A stretch of 14,750 nt of DNA from an uncultured Terriglobus sp. (GTDB lineage: Bacteria > Acidobacteriota > Terriglobia > Terriglobales > Acidobacteriaceae). Shown here piece after piece: positions 6,980-13,826 of the stretch. The position numbers and the translations under genes are program-made. Position 1 is the first letter of the stretch; each line of letters starts with the position of its first letter. The notes beneath the pieces were generated by a model. That model saw only the letters and a list, made by a program, of their open reading frames with translations, was not told where the DNA came from and did not search any database. Location of the stretch: NCBI GenBank assembly GCA_937871605.1, contig CALMRM010000252.1, positions 1 to 14,750 on the forward strand, in the 5' to 3' direction.

Positions 6980-7122
6980 GATCTTCTCACTCCGATGCGT
7001 GCCGTATGCGTCAGTTTCAGGCCTGCAGCTGCTGTGTGCGTCTGTGTGCGTCCGGGCGGACGAGACCGCGCTGTACTTTCACCCTATCGAGCGCGCCGCC
7101 GTACGCGCGAGTCCGGGACTGG

Positions 7123-7512
7123 TTACTTGCCGCTCTCTTCGTTCACGTACTGCTCATACGCAGCCGCATCCAAAAGGGTATCCAGCTCCGCGGGGTCACT
7201 CAGCGTCAGCTTAATCATCCACGTGGTGTTGGCCTCGGCGTTGATGGTTTCCGGCGCAGAGGTCAGTGCCTCATTGATCTCCGTCACGCTGCCAGACGCC
7301 GGTGCGTACACATCGCTCACCGCTTTGACGCTTTCCACCGAGCCGAGCGCGGACTTTTGGCTCAGCTGCTGGCCCACCTTGGGCAGGTCCACAAACACGA
7401 TGTCGCCCAGCAGGTGCTGCGCGTACTCTGTAATGCCGACCGTGGCATCCGTGCCGTTGGCCTCAATCCATTCATGCTCTTTGGTGTAGCGGTAGGTTGC
7501 CGGGTAGCTCAT
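7123..7512 (-). CDS. gcvH: Glycine cleavage system H protein
   Basis: This lipoyl carrier shuttles the aminomethyl group from the P-protein to GcvT and is reoxidised by lipoamide dehydrogenase. The 129-aa length is typical. Lys63 in GSVESVKAVSDVYAP is the lipoylation site. N-terminal YTKEHEWIE and GITEYAQHLLGDIVFVDLP, and C-terminal NTTWMIKLTL, are all family signatures. The start is ATG at 7512; the upstream AGGG is very close, so initiation looks weak on paper. The gene is divergent from the marR gene, with 123 bp between starts, so their promoters share that region and the MarR protein could act there. gcvT lies beyond marR on the same strand as gcvH, so the usual gcvT-gcvH adjacency is interrupted. 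Confidence 0.98.
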   Translation of the reverse strand: MSYPATYRYTKEHEWIEANGTDATVGITEYAQHLLGDIVFVDLPKVGQQLSQKSALGSVESVKAVSDVYAPASGSVTEINEALTSAPETINAEANTTWMIKLTLSDPAELDTLLDAAAYEQYVNEESGK

Positions 7513-7635
7513 ACCCTGATTTTAAGCGCAAGCGCGCCCTGTTTCTACGCCGCCCAACGGAGCTTTCCGCGTCGGGCGCGCGTACCATGGGGTATCCGGT
7601 CCGTGTGCGCTCCACGCGCAGATCCGGCGCGTGCC

Positions 7636-8127
7636 ATGGCTGTGACCATCTCTCAACCCGAATGCAGCACGGCAGTTCCGGCTTGTTCTGCTGCCAGCCT
7701 GTGGCTGGTCATGATGAAGGCGCACCGCTCGATTCAGGCCTATGTGGAAAGTACCTTCGCCTCGATGGGCATCGGGCTCAGCGACTTTGCCATTCTGGAG
7801 GTGCTGCTGCACAAGGGTCCGATGAGCATGTCCGCCATCGGCAGCACGGTGATGCTGGCCAATCCATCCATGACAGCCGCCGTGGCACGGCTGGAACGTC
7901 AGGGCCTGGTCGATCGAACGGGCTGCGATAGCGACCGGCGGGTGCGTACCGTGCGGCTTTCCCGGGAGGGCAAACGGCTCATCCAGCGGCTGTTCGCCCA
8001 GCACGAGCGCGACCTGGAAGTCCTGATGGGCGACGTGAGCCCCGCAGAGCGGGCCGCCGCGCGCACCGTGGTGAAGCGGGTGGGCCTGGCCGCCAAGGCA
8101 AAGACGCGCGGCGAGCCGGGCGGCTAA
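7636..8127 (+). CDS. MarR family transcriptional regulator
   Basis: This is a winged-helix repressor or activator of the MarR family, 163 aa from ATG 7636. The frame is open well upstream, but that part overlaps gcvH antisense and is not protein-like. Helix 1 spans about 20-43. The wHTH region runs about 50-112: FAILEVLLHKGPMSM, then the recognition helix NPSMTAAVARLERQGLVDR (76-94), then the wing with CDSDRRVRTVRLSREGKRLI (97-116). The LHKGPM and CxxDRRV features recall the MhqR-like branch that senses quinones or electrophiles (from memory). Cys10, Cys17 and Cys97 are possible sensor thiols. No good SD precedes 7636; the ATGs at 7711 and 7714 would delete helix 1. It sits inside the gcv cluster on the opposite strand, divergent from gcvH and convergent with gcvT. 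Confidence 0.93.
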   Translation: MAVTISQPECSTAVPACSAASLWLVMMKAHRSIQAYVESTFASMGIGLSDFAILEVLLHKGPMSMSAIGSTVMLANPSMTAAVARLERQGLVDRTGCDSDRRVRTVRLSREGKRLIQRLFAQHERDLEVLMGDVSPAERAAARTVVKRVGLAAKAKTRGEPGG

Positions 8128-9275
8128 GCTGTGGCAGCAGCGGGCTTGCGGACCCGCTTGTAGAACGGTGTGGGCACCACACGCGCCTTGGCCAGCGTGC
8201 CACGAATTTCCACGGCAACCATGTTGTCCAGAGTGGCCTCGTCTGGCGGCAGAAAGGCCATGGCAATGTTCTTCTTGAGTGTGGGTGATGGCGATCCGCT
8301 GGTCACAACGCCAAGCGGCTCGCCTTCCAGCGAGCGAACGGGGTAGGCGTCCCGTGCAATGCCGCGATCTACCATTTCCAGGCCCACCAGCTTGCGCGTG
8401 GGTTGCGTCTGTGCAGCAGCCAACAGGGCCGCTTTACCCAGGAAATCGGCTTCCTTGTCCAACTTGCAATAGCGACCAAGGCCTGCCTCAAACACGTTGA
8501 TCTCGTCCGAAATTTCGTGGCCGTACAGGGCCATGCTCGCTTCGAGCCGCAACGTATTGCGCGCACCCAGCCCCGCGGGCACAATGCCGAACTGCTCACC
8601 CGCCGCGAAGATCTGCTGCCACACGCCCGCGCTCGTCGCCTGATCGCTGGGGATGTAGATCTCGAAGCCATCCTCACCCGTATAGCCGGTGCGTGCGATC
8701 AGCACGTTGTAGTTGCCCGCCACCTTGCCCCAGGTAAACCAGTAGTTCTTGATGGTGGACAAGTCCGTGTCGGTCAGCTTTTGCAGCGTTTCCTGCGCGC
8801 GCGGCCCCTGGATGGCGATTTGCGTGTACATGTCGCTGAAGTCGTTGATGTGCACCGACGGCATGCCGCCGATTGTCTTGCGCACCCACTGGATGTCCTT
8901 CTCGCGGGTGCCCGCGTTAATGACGATCAGGTAATCGTTGTCGCTCAGCTTGTGCAGCACCACGTCGTCCACAAACGTGCCCTCAGGCGTCAGCATGGCG
9001 CTGTAGTGCGCCTGGCCCACCTGCAATTTGCTGGCGTCGTTCATCAAGAGGCGCTGCACAGCGGGGAGCGAACCGGGCCCGCGCAGCTGGATGCAGCCCA
9101 TGTGCGACACGTCGAACACGCCCACGCCGGTACGCACGGCGTTGTGCTCGGCCAACAAACCGCTGTACTCCACAGGCATCTCCCACCCACCAAAATCGAC
9201 CATCTTCGCCCGGAGCGACTTGTGCGTGGAAGACAGGGCGGTGCGGCGAAGAGCGGGAGCGACGGACTGTGACAT
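8124..9275 (-). CDS. gcvT: Glycine cleavage system T protein (aminomethyltransferase)
   Basis: This enzyme transfers the one-carbon unit from aminomethyl-lipoyl-GcvH to tetrahydrofolate, releasing ammonia and giving 5,10-methylene-THF. The 383-aa form starts at ATG 9275 with AGGCAGG just upstream. The frame extends 35 residues further to 9380, but that portion lacks family similarity and would collide with the divergent gene's leader. Visible blocks: MVDFGGWEMPVEYSGL (25-40), AVRTGVGVFDVSHMG (46-60), GTFVDDVVLHKL (99-110) with the conserved Asp103-Asp104, TREKD (123-127), RTGYTGEDGFEIYIP, GLGARNTLRLEASMALYGHE, and a C-terminal TSGSPSPTLKKNIAMAF. Its TAG stop overlaps the TAA stop of convergent marR by two bases. 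No glycine riboswitch was recognised in the 115 bp upstream. Confidence 0.97.
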   Translation of the reverse strand: MSQSVAPALRRTALSSTHKSLRAKMVDFGGWEMPVEYSGLLAEHNAVRTGVGVFDVSHMGCIQLRGPGSLPAVQRLLMNDASKLQVGQAHYSAMLTPEGTFVDDVVLHKLSDNDYLIVINAGTREKDIQWVRKTIGGMPSVHINDFSDMYTQIAIQGPRAQETLQKLTDTDLSTIKNYWFTWGKVAGNYNVLIARTGYTGEDGFEIYIPSDQATSAGVWQQIFAAGEQFGIVPAGLGARNTLRLEASMALYGHEISDEINVFEAGLGRYCKLDKEADFLGKAALLAAAQTQPTRKLVGLEMVDRGIARDAYPVRSLEGEPLGVVTSGSPSPTLKKNIAMAFLPPDEATLDNMVAVEIRGTLAKARVVPTPFYKRVRKPAAATA

Positions 9276-9390
9276 GAGGACCTGCCTAAAAGTGAAACGC
9301 AGCAGTGCAAAAACGCTAACGGCTGCTATCCGATGGTACCGTGAGCGCATCGTAGTCGGTGTGCCAGCACCAGCGTCCAAGTCGTTGCGT

Positions 9391-10098
9391 ATGCACCGCC
9401 TGCCTGCTCTTCTGCTCTTCAGTTGCGCCCTTCACGCCCAGACAGCGGACCGTTCCGCTTCGCCACCGACTGCGTCCACCGCTGCGCCACCTGCGCACAG
9501 CAGCACCTACTCTGTTGTCAATGGCGAGCTTGTGGTCGCGCCCGGCCTGCGCGTGCCGAACGGCAATGTGCCCTGGGCGCTGGATACGATCAATGGCAAG
9601 CAGGTGCTGGTGCCCGTTCACCACAGCGCATTGACGCCGTCTGAGACGACCGCCCGGTTGCAGGCCACCGCACCGGCAACACCGCTGCATGCCACCGCGC
9701 CCGTGTTCTTCATCCACACCAGTGACCGGACTGAGAACAGTGGCGATTCTGGCCGCGGCACACCCACGGGATGGGCGCTGTTGCCAGTCAAAGTCGAGAG
9801 CGGCAGCCGCACCGTAAGCAGGGTCAAGTTTGCCGACGTAAACGCGGCAACGGTGTGCGCGGAGCCTGTTATCTGCACGCAGGCAGAGGCGCTGTCCGGC
9901 GGCTGGCTACGCATGATGCCGCGCGACCCTCTGCCCCCCGGTCAGTATGCCCTGGTCCCCGTGCCGCGGGCAGCTACGTCTCTTTCGCCGCTGGCGTATG
10001 ACTTCATTGTGAGTGTCGATGCCGCAGCGCCCAAGGACGCGGTAGCGCCCGGACAGAATCTGGATGGAGCTGGCGGCAAGAAGCACCATCAGCCATAG
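9391..10098 (+). CDS. Hypothetical secreted protein
   Basis: The 235-aa protein starts at ATG 9391. Residues 1-16 form a short signal peptide (MHRLPALLLFSCALHA) with likely cleavage before Gln17; Cys12 sits in LFSC, a poor lipobox, so a lipoprotein is less likely. A Ser/Thr/Ala/Pro-rich stretch follows to about residue 38, then STYSVVNGELVVAPGLRVPNG-type strands. The C-terminal LPPGQYALVPVP (about 192-203) resembles the 'PGEYAL' segment seen in many acidobacterial secreted proteins. Cys at about 169 and 174 could form a disulfide in the periplasm. No clear SD precedes the ATG; GTG 9361 in frame is an alternative. The starts of this gene and gcvT are 115 bp apart and divergent. Function unknown. 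Confidence 0.7.
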   Translation: MHRLPALLLFSCALHAQTADRSASPPTASTAAPPAHSSTYSVVNGELVVAPGLRVPNGNVPWALDTINGKQVLVPVHHSALTPSETTARLQATAPATPLHATAPVFFIHTSDRTENSGDSGRGTPTGWALLPVKVESGSRTVSRVKFADVNAATVCAEPVICTQAEALSGGWLRMMPRDPLPPGQYALVPVPRAATSLSPLAYDFIVSVDAAAPKDAVAPGQNLDGAGGKKHHQP

Positions 10099-10173
10099 CC
10101 CGGTAGTGCCAGGCACAGAACAGTACGCCACCGGACTTGGGCTCTGCTCTCGTGGGCACAAGGAGCGCGGATC

Positions 10174-10473
10174 ATGACCAACTTTCAGTTCATCTCGCTG
10201 CTGAGTACGGCGATCGGCTCCTTTGTGCTGGTTATCCTTGCCTGGTTGCATCAGAATCAGCGGCTCACAGACCAGCGTGTCGATACGCAGCGGCAGTTTG
10301 GCGACATGCAGCGGCAGTTTGGTGAGGTACAGCGGCAGTTTGGCGACATGCAGCGCCTGTTCGGCGAGGTGAAGTCGGCACTAGCAACGCTGTCCGCGGA
10401 CTATCAGAACTTCTATGGGTTGGAGCAAAAGCTGGAAGGCCGCGTCGACGAGCTTTCAAAGCGAGTCAAGTAG
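10174..10473 (+). CDS. Small membrane-anchored coiled-coil protein
   Basis: This 99-aa protein has a clear AAGGAG (10160-10165) 8 nt before ATG 10174. Residues 5-25 are a single membrane helix (FISLLSTAIGSFVLVILAWL). The remainder is hydrophilic and heptad-patterned, with four near-identical 7-residue units QRQFGDM/QRQFGEV/QRQFGDM/QRLFGEV (39-66), then more coiled coil to the basic end. The likely topology is an N-terminal anchor with a cytoplasmic or periplasmic coiled-coil stalk; which side cannot be told from sequence. I know of many such short proteins in Proteobacteria and Acidobacteria without function. It follows the secreted protein by 75 bp on the same strand and may be co-transcribed. 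Confidence 0.8.
   Translation: MTNFQFISLLSTAIGSFVLVILAWLHQNQRLTDQRVDTQRQFGDMQRQFGEVQRQFGDMQRLFGEVKSALATLSADYQNFYGLEQKLEGRVDELSKRVK
10288..10371 (+). repeat. Four in-frame 21-bp tandem repeats
   Basis: Units at 10288, 10309, 10330 and 10351 each begin CAGCG and encode seven residues. Units 1 and 3 are identical at base level; unit 2 differs at its end, and unit 4 is more diverged. The pattern suggests a 42-bp higher-order duplication. The 21-bp period equals one coiled-coil heptad, so copy-number change would lengthen or shorten the coil without breaking the frame. Confidence 0.92.
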
Positions 10474-10480
10474 CCGGGGA

Positions 10481-10969
10481 CTACCCTGCCGCTGAAGTTC
10501 GGCGCGCGCGCACAAAGCTGCTGATTGAGAAATAAGCGAACACCATAGTAAGAAAGCAGAACGCTGCAAACCTGTGGCGCTCGACAGCTAGCGTGCTCAG
10601 CGCCATCGCTCGTGTGTGCCAAACACCCAGTCCGAACGAGAGCGCAAACAGGGCGAAGAAGCAGCCGGTAAGTTCGAGCCACAGCGCGCGTGAGGCACGC
10701 CGCAACGGCGACGCAAAACCCTTGCCAGCAGCCTTTGCCGCACGCAGCAGCGGGGTTGCCTCCAGCGTGACAGGCGGGGCTGCCGTTCGCCTGGCTCTTA
10801 CGGGTGGCCCCGGTCTCGCTGGCACTGCGGGCTCGTTCACCAGTTCCGGTCGGCGCGGGTTGGACCGTACGGGAGGGGCTGACGTGGCTGCGTCCACCGC
10901 CTCATACGCCGTACGCGCAGCCAGGCGCGCTCCCCTGCCCAGCACCCGGCCCAGCCGCTCACGATCCAT
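10481..10969 (-). CDS. Hypothetical membrane protein with two C-terminal helices
   Basis: The 162-aa protein starts at ATG 10969; a TTG 27 bp upstream is possible but weaker, and neither has an obvious SD. Residues 1-30 are amphipathic and basic (LGRVLGRGARLAARTAYEAVD). Residues 31-95 are Pro/Arg/Ala-rich and probably disordered. Two membrane helices follow at about 97-117 (WLELTGCFFALFALSFGLGVW) and 134-152 (FAAFCFLTMVFAYFSISSF), joined by a short charged loop, with a basic end. That makes it an inner-membrane protein with the long N-terminal part probably cytoplasmic. I do not recognise the family. It is convergent with the coiled-coil gene, whose stop is 7 bp away, and lies downstream of the aminotransferase on the same strand. 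Confidence 0.7.
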   Translation of the reverse strand: MDRERLGRVLGRGARLAARTAYEAVDAATSAPPVRSNPRRPELVNEPAVPARPGPPVRARRTAAPPVTLEATPLLRAAKAAGKGFASPLRRASRALWLELTGCFFALFALSFGLGVWHTRAMALSTLAVERHRFAAFCFLTMVFAYFSISSFVRARRTSAAG

Positions 10970-11016
10970 GCAGCCAGTGTACGGCGCAGGCCGCAAGTGG
11001 CTCTGCGTAGATGCAG

Positions 11017-11052
11017 TATCGGGAGAGCCGCACGCGCGCGACTCCCCCGATA
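11017..11052 (-). terminator. Possible hairpin after the aminotransferase gene
   Basis: TATCGGG (11017-11023) pairs with CCCGATA (11046-11052), with partial extension into GAG/CTC. It lies 17 bp beyond the aminotransferase stop (11069). No T-run follows in the direction of transcription, so it is not a convincing intrinsic terminator; it may be an RNA-end-stabilising hairpin. Confidence 0.3.
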
Positions 11053-11068
11053 ATTGCCTGCGACTGAC

Positions 11069-12256
11069 TTAGGCGCTCGCTGCGGCGGCCCGCTCCGCGT
11101 ATACCTTTTGTGCGGCCACCAGCGCGGTGCCGAACTCTACGCCCGGTAACTTCAGGTCGTTCACGGCAACCTGTTCCAGCGCGCCGATGAGGGCGATAGT
11201 GTCCAGGTAGTCGAAGTAGCCCAGGTGCGCGATGCGGAAGATCTGCCCCTTCATTTCGCCCTGGCCGTCCGTAATAATGGCGGCAAAGCGAGCCCGAATG
11301 GCCTTCACAAACTGCGTGGACGTAAAGCCCTCCGGCGCAAGGATTGCCGTGGCTGCCGCAGCGGGTGAGTCCGGTGCGAACAGGCCCAGCCCCATGGCCT
11401 GGCAGGCAGCGCGTGTCATGGCGGCGATGGTTTCGGCGTTGTCCACCAGCTTGCGGCGGCCCTCACGCAGATCGCCATCGGCCTGTGCTGCGATGTAGTC
11501 CAGCGATGCGCCAAGCGCGGCAATCAGCGCCACGGCGGGTGTGTAGGCACTTTCACCGTTCTTCGCGTTTTTGCGCTCCTTGCGCAGGTCGAAGTAGTAG
11601 CGCGGGTTGTAAGTCGCCTCCATACGGTCCCACGCGCGGTCGCTCAGCGCGAGGTAGGACAGGCCCGGCGGAATCATGACGGCCTTTTGCGAGCCGCCAA
11701 TGATGGCGTCCACGCCCCAGGCGTCCATGTCGAGATGCGTGGTGCCCAGCCCGGTAATGCCGTCCACCACCAGCAGAGCTTCGCTGCCTTCGTCCTTCAG
11801 CAGCTTCGCGACACCCTCCACATCGTGGCGAACGCCGGTGCTGGTCTCAGTGCCCTGCATAAAGACGGCGCGCGTTTCCAGCTTGAGCCCGGCCTTGACC
11901 TCCTCCAGCGTGAAGGTCTGGCCGTAGGGTGCGGAGACCACGTCCACGGCACAGCCAAAGGCCTTGCCCAGCGCGGTCCAGCGCTCGCCGAACTTACCGG
12001 CCGTGAGCACCAGAATGCGGTCGCCGGGCGAGGTCAAGTTGCTCATGGAGGCTTCCATGGCACCGGTGCCGCTGGACGACAGGATGATGACATCGTTCTC
12101 TGTGCCGACGAACTCTTTCAACTGGGCCAGCACGCGCGAGTACAGAGCGCGGAACTCAGCGGTGCGGTGATGGATGTCCGCGGCTGCCATGGCAAACTGC
12201 GCAGCTGGAAGCAGGGGCGTCGGACCGGGCGTAAACAGGCGTGTCTTGCGGATCAT
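11069..12256 (-). CDS. Class V aminotransferase (serine/alanine-glyoxylate aminotransferase type)
   Basis: This PLP enzyme most likely transfers an amino group from serine or alanine to glyoxylate, giving glycine and hydroxypyruvate or pyruvate. In 395 aa I see the N-terminal LFTPGPTPLLP (7-17), the phosphate-cradling SSSGTGAMEA (60-69), VVDGITGLG (163-171) with Asp165 facing the PLP nitrogen, and GGSQKAVMIPPGLS (187-200) with Schiff-base Lys191. The C-terminal part contains FRIAHLGYFDYLD, typical of the family. The SQKA(V/L)M(L/I)PPGL form is shared by AGT, SGAT and PucG-like enzymes, so the donor cannot be fixed from sequence. Start is ATG 12256 with only a weak purine stretch upstream; a palindromic repeat begins 25 bp further out. 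It is divergent from the yqeY-like gene. Confidence 0.93.
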   Translation of the reverse strand: MIRKTRLFTPGPTPLLPAAQFAMAAADIHHRTAEFRALYSRVLAQLKEFVGTENDVIILSSSGTGAMEASMSNLTSPGDRILVLTAGKFGERWTALGKAFGCAVDVVSAPYGQTFTLEEVKAGLKLETRAVFMQGTETSTGVRHDVEGVAKLLKDEGSEALLVVDGITGLGTTHLDMDAWGVDAIIGGSQKAVMIPPGLSYLALSDRAWDRMEATYNPRYYFDLRKERKNAKNGESAYTPAVALIAALGASLDYIAAQADGDLREGRRKLVDNAETIAAMTRAACQAMGLGLFAPDSPAAAATAILAPEGFTSTQFVKAIRARFAAIITDGQGEMKGQIFRIAHLGYFDYLDTIALIGALEQVAVNDLKLPGVEFGTALVAAQKVYAERAAAASA

Positions 12257-12280
12257 GCTTTCAGTTTACCGGCTACGCCC

Positions 12281-12414
12281 GTCATCCTGAGCGCAGCGAA
12301 GGATCCCTGCGCAGTGGGCAGTGGCAGAGTTGCTCTGATCTTTCTCGCTAGAAAGCCATGGGCTGCATCGACTCTCGAAGTCACATCGGGATCCTTCGCT
12401 GCGCTCAGGACGAC
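12281..12414. repeat. Inverted-repeat element of the GTCATCCTGAGCG...GGATCCC type
   Basis: Arms at 12281-12307 and 12388-12414 match at 26 of 27 positions in inverted orientation (GTCATCCTGAGCGCAGCGAA... against its reverse complement). About 80 bp lie between, including TTTCT/AGAAA. This is the widespread dispersed element whose spurious translations read SAAKD and FAALRMT. It occupies most of the 198-bp divergent spacer between the aminotransferase and yqeY-like genes, so promoters of both must be in, or squeezed beside, the repeat. Confidence 0.92.
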
Positions 12415-12454
12415 GAACGGAATAGACTGACTGCTACAGAGCGAGGAGCAGCAC

Positions 12455-12925
12455 ATGGCAGCAGTGGGCGACAAGATCGACAAGGACATCATCGAGGCCA
12501 TGAAGGCAAAGGAAGCGCTGCGGCTGGAGACGCTGCGCATGGCCAAGTCTGCGATGAAAAACAAGGAAATCGACAAGCGCGAACCGCTGACCGATGCCGA
12601 AGAAACCGCCGTGCTGAACACCATGGTCAAGCAGCGCAAAGACGCCGCCGAGCAGTTCGCCAAGGGCAATCGCCCTGAGCTGGCAAGCAAGGAGCAGGAG
12701 GAAATCCGGCTGCTGGAAACCTACCTGCCGCAGACCGCGGGCGAGGATGATATCCGCGCCGTAATCAGCGGTGCCATTGCGCACCTGGCCGCGGACGGCA
12801 GCAAGCCCGGTCCCAAAGACATCGGACCGGCGATGCGCGTGGTGCAGGCGCGCATCATGAGCAACGGTCTACACGCAGACATGAAGCGGGTCAGCGAACT
12901 GCTGAAAGAAGAACTCGCAAAGTAG
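12455..12925 (+). CDS. GatB/YqeY domain-containing protein
   Basis: This 156-aa protein is a stand-alone YqeY-like protein, related to the tail domain of the GatB amidotransferase subunit that contacts tRNA. Its own role is not established, though tRNA-related work is often suspected. An AGGAG at 12444-12448 sits 6 nt before ATG 12455. Visible family features are the N-terminal helix IDKDIIEAMKAKEALRLETLRMAKSAMKNKEI, the KQRKDAAEQFAKGNRPELA block, EIRLLETYLPQ (83-93), and a C-terminal GPKDIGPAMRVVQARI segment ending in LLKEELAK. Length is normal (family about 150). It converges on the RNase H gene, with palindromes between the stops. Confidence 0.95.
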   Translation: MAAVGDKIDKDIIEAMKAKEALRLETLRMAKSAMKNKEIDKREPLTDAEETAVLNTMVKQRKDAAEQFAKGNRPELASKEQEEIRLLETYLPQTAGEDDIRAVISGAIAHLAADGSKPGPKDIGPAMRVVQARIMSNGLHADMKRVSELLKEELAK

Positions 12926-12927
12926 TG

Positions 12928-12965
12928 TTTTTGCGTGCAAAAAACCGCGCAATTCGCATGCGAAT
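12928..12965. other. Two short perfect palindromes after the yqeY-like gene
   Basis: TTTTTGC-GT-GCAAAAA at 12928-12943 starts 3 bp after the TAG stop, and ATTCGCATGCGAAT at 12952-12965 follows. The first has too small a centre for a full hairpin but could form a 5-bp A/T stem. They may be part of the 3' end signal of the yqeY-like transcript or binding sites. Confidence 0.5.
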
Positions 12966-12996
12966 CCGTGCTGATTGGCTGCTAATCTGCACACTT

Positions 12997-13058
12997 TGGT
13001 GCGTATTGGCATGCTACAACGACGTTTTTATGTCGCTTTCGATGCCAAATACGCACCA
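12997..13058. terminator. Bidirectional hairpin between convergent genes
   Basis: Arms TGGTGCGTATTGGCAT (12997-13012) and ATGCCAAATACGCACCA (13042-13058) are inverted copies with one inserted base, separated by 29 bp that include CGAC/GTCG around TTTTTAT. The right arm ends 1 bp before the RNase H stop codon (13060-13062). Position between two convergent genes fits a shared transcription end; there is no flanking T-run, so a repeat element remains possible. Confidence 0.6.
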
Positions 13059-13059
13059 T

Positions 13060-13773
13060 TCACTCGCGAATCACCTTCACAAAGGTGCCTTCCGGTAACG
13101 ACCTGCCGCCCAGCAGAACCACGGTGCCGTCCTTTACAAATCCGCGGAGCATTTCGCCCGGCTGAACACCCTGTGAGCGCGCTGGCTCGGCTGGACGGCT
13201 GCCTGCCGCCGGTCGCGGATCCATACGGGGAGGCGCGGGCGGCTCGTCGCGCTTGGTGGGGTACGGCGTAGACCGCAGCGGAGCCGGACTGCCGGCACCC
13301 GGGACAGATGCCCGGTTGGTACCGCGGTTCATGGCTTCGTTGGCCAGCCGATCCGCAACCTTGTTTTTGTGCCGGAGGGCGTGGCTGATCTTGAAGCTGC
13401 CCAGCTTGCCAATGCGGCGCTTTGCCTCCTCGTGCAGCGGCTTCAGATCGGGGCTGTTCACTTTGTAGCGACCCTGCACCTGGTTGACCATCAACAGCGA
13501 GTCACTCACCACCTCCAGCCGGGTATGGCCGTGGTCCAACGTCCACTGCAGCACGCCCAGCAGGCCGCTGTACTCGGCGAAGTTATTGGTTTTGAAGCCG
13601 AGAAACTCGGAAAGCTCGGCCAACACGGTGCCGTCCTGCGTCGTCACCACCGCGCCGTAACCCGCCGGGCCGGGATTGCCCCGTGCACCGCCATCGCAAT
13701 GCGCAAAGACTGTGGCACCCTCGCTGCGGGCTTCCGTTGAGGCTTGGGGCGCGAACAGGTCTCCGGACGACAT
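13060..13773 (-). CDS. Ribonuclease HI family protein with C-terminal extension
   Basis: This family cleaves the RNA strand of RNA-DNA hybrids. Of 237 aa, residues 20-150 form the RNase H domain: HCDGGARGNPGPAGYG with Asp27, NNFAEYSGLL with Glu67, VVSDSLLMV with Asp91, and HKNKVADRLANEAMN with Asp141, so the four-acid catalytic set is complete. It resembles the short bacterial RNase HI-like type (as in the N-terminal part of Rv2228c) rather than E. coli RnhA. Residues 151-205 are a Pro/Arg/Ser linker. The last 30 residues (GEMLRGFVKDGTVVLLGG...LPEGTFVKVI) look like a separate small beta unit. The start ATG 13773 has AAGGG immediately adjacent and no well-spaced SD, so the start is not certain. 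Convergent with yqeY-like. Confidence 0.9.
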   Translation of the reverse strand: MSSGDLFAPQASTEARSEGATVFAHCDGGARGNPGPAGYGAVVTTQDGTVLAELSEFLGFKTNNFAEYSGLLGVLQWTLDHGHTRLEVVSDSLLMVNQVQGRYKVNSPDLKPLHEEAKRRIGKLGSFKISHALRHKNKVADRLANEAMNRGTNRASVPGAGSPAPLRSTPYPTKRDEPPAPPRMDPRPAAGSRPAEPARSQGVQPGEMLRGFVKDGTVVLLGGRSLPEGTFVKVIRE

Positions 13774-13826
13774 CCCTTGAGTATGTCAGACCTCTCGACG
13801 GCGGCAAGAGACATGCTATGGAACAG

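Noticed and set aside
7006..7635. N-terminal extension of the MarR frame over gcvH
   Set aside because: The extra 210 codons are antisense to gcvH and unlike MarR; ATG 7636 gives a normal-length MarR protein.
9276..9390. Glycine riboswitch upstream of gcvT
   Set aside because: I looked for the conserved GGAGAG/CUCUC-type pairing and tandem aptamer blocks; the 115-bp spacer is too short for a tandem aptamer and shows none of them.
10288..10371. CRISPR-like array
   Set aside because: The 21-bp units are directly contiguous, in frame and without spacers, so they are a protein-coding tandem repeat.
12253..12690. 145-codon minus-strand frame over the 12281-12414 repeat
   Set aside because: Its VLSAAKDP and GSFAALRMT peptides are the usual spurious translation of this dispersed repeat, and the rest is antisense to the yqeY-like gene.
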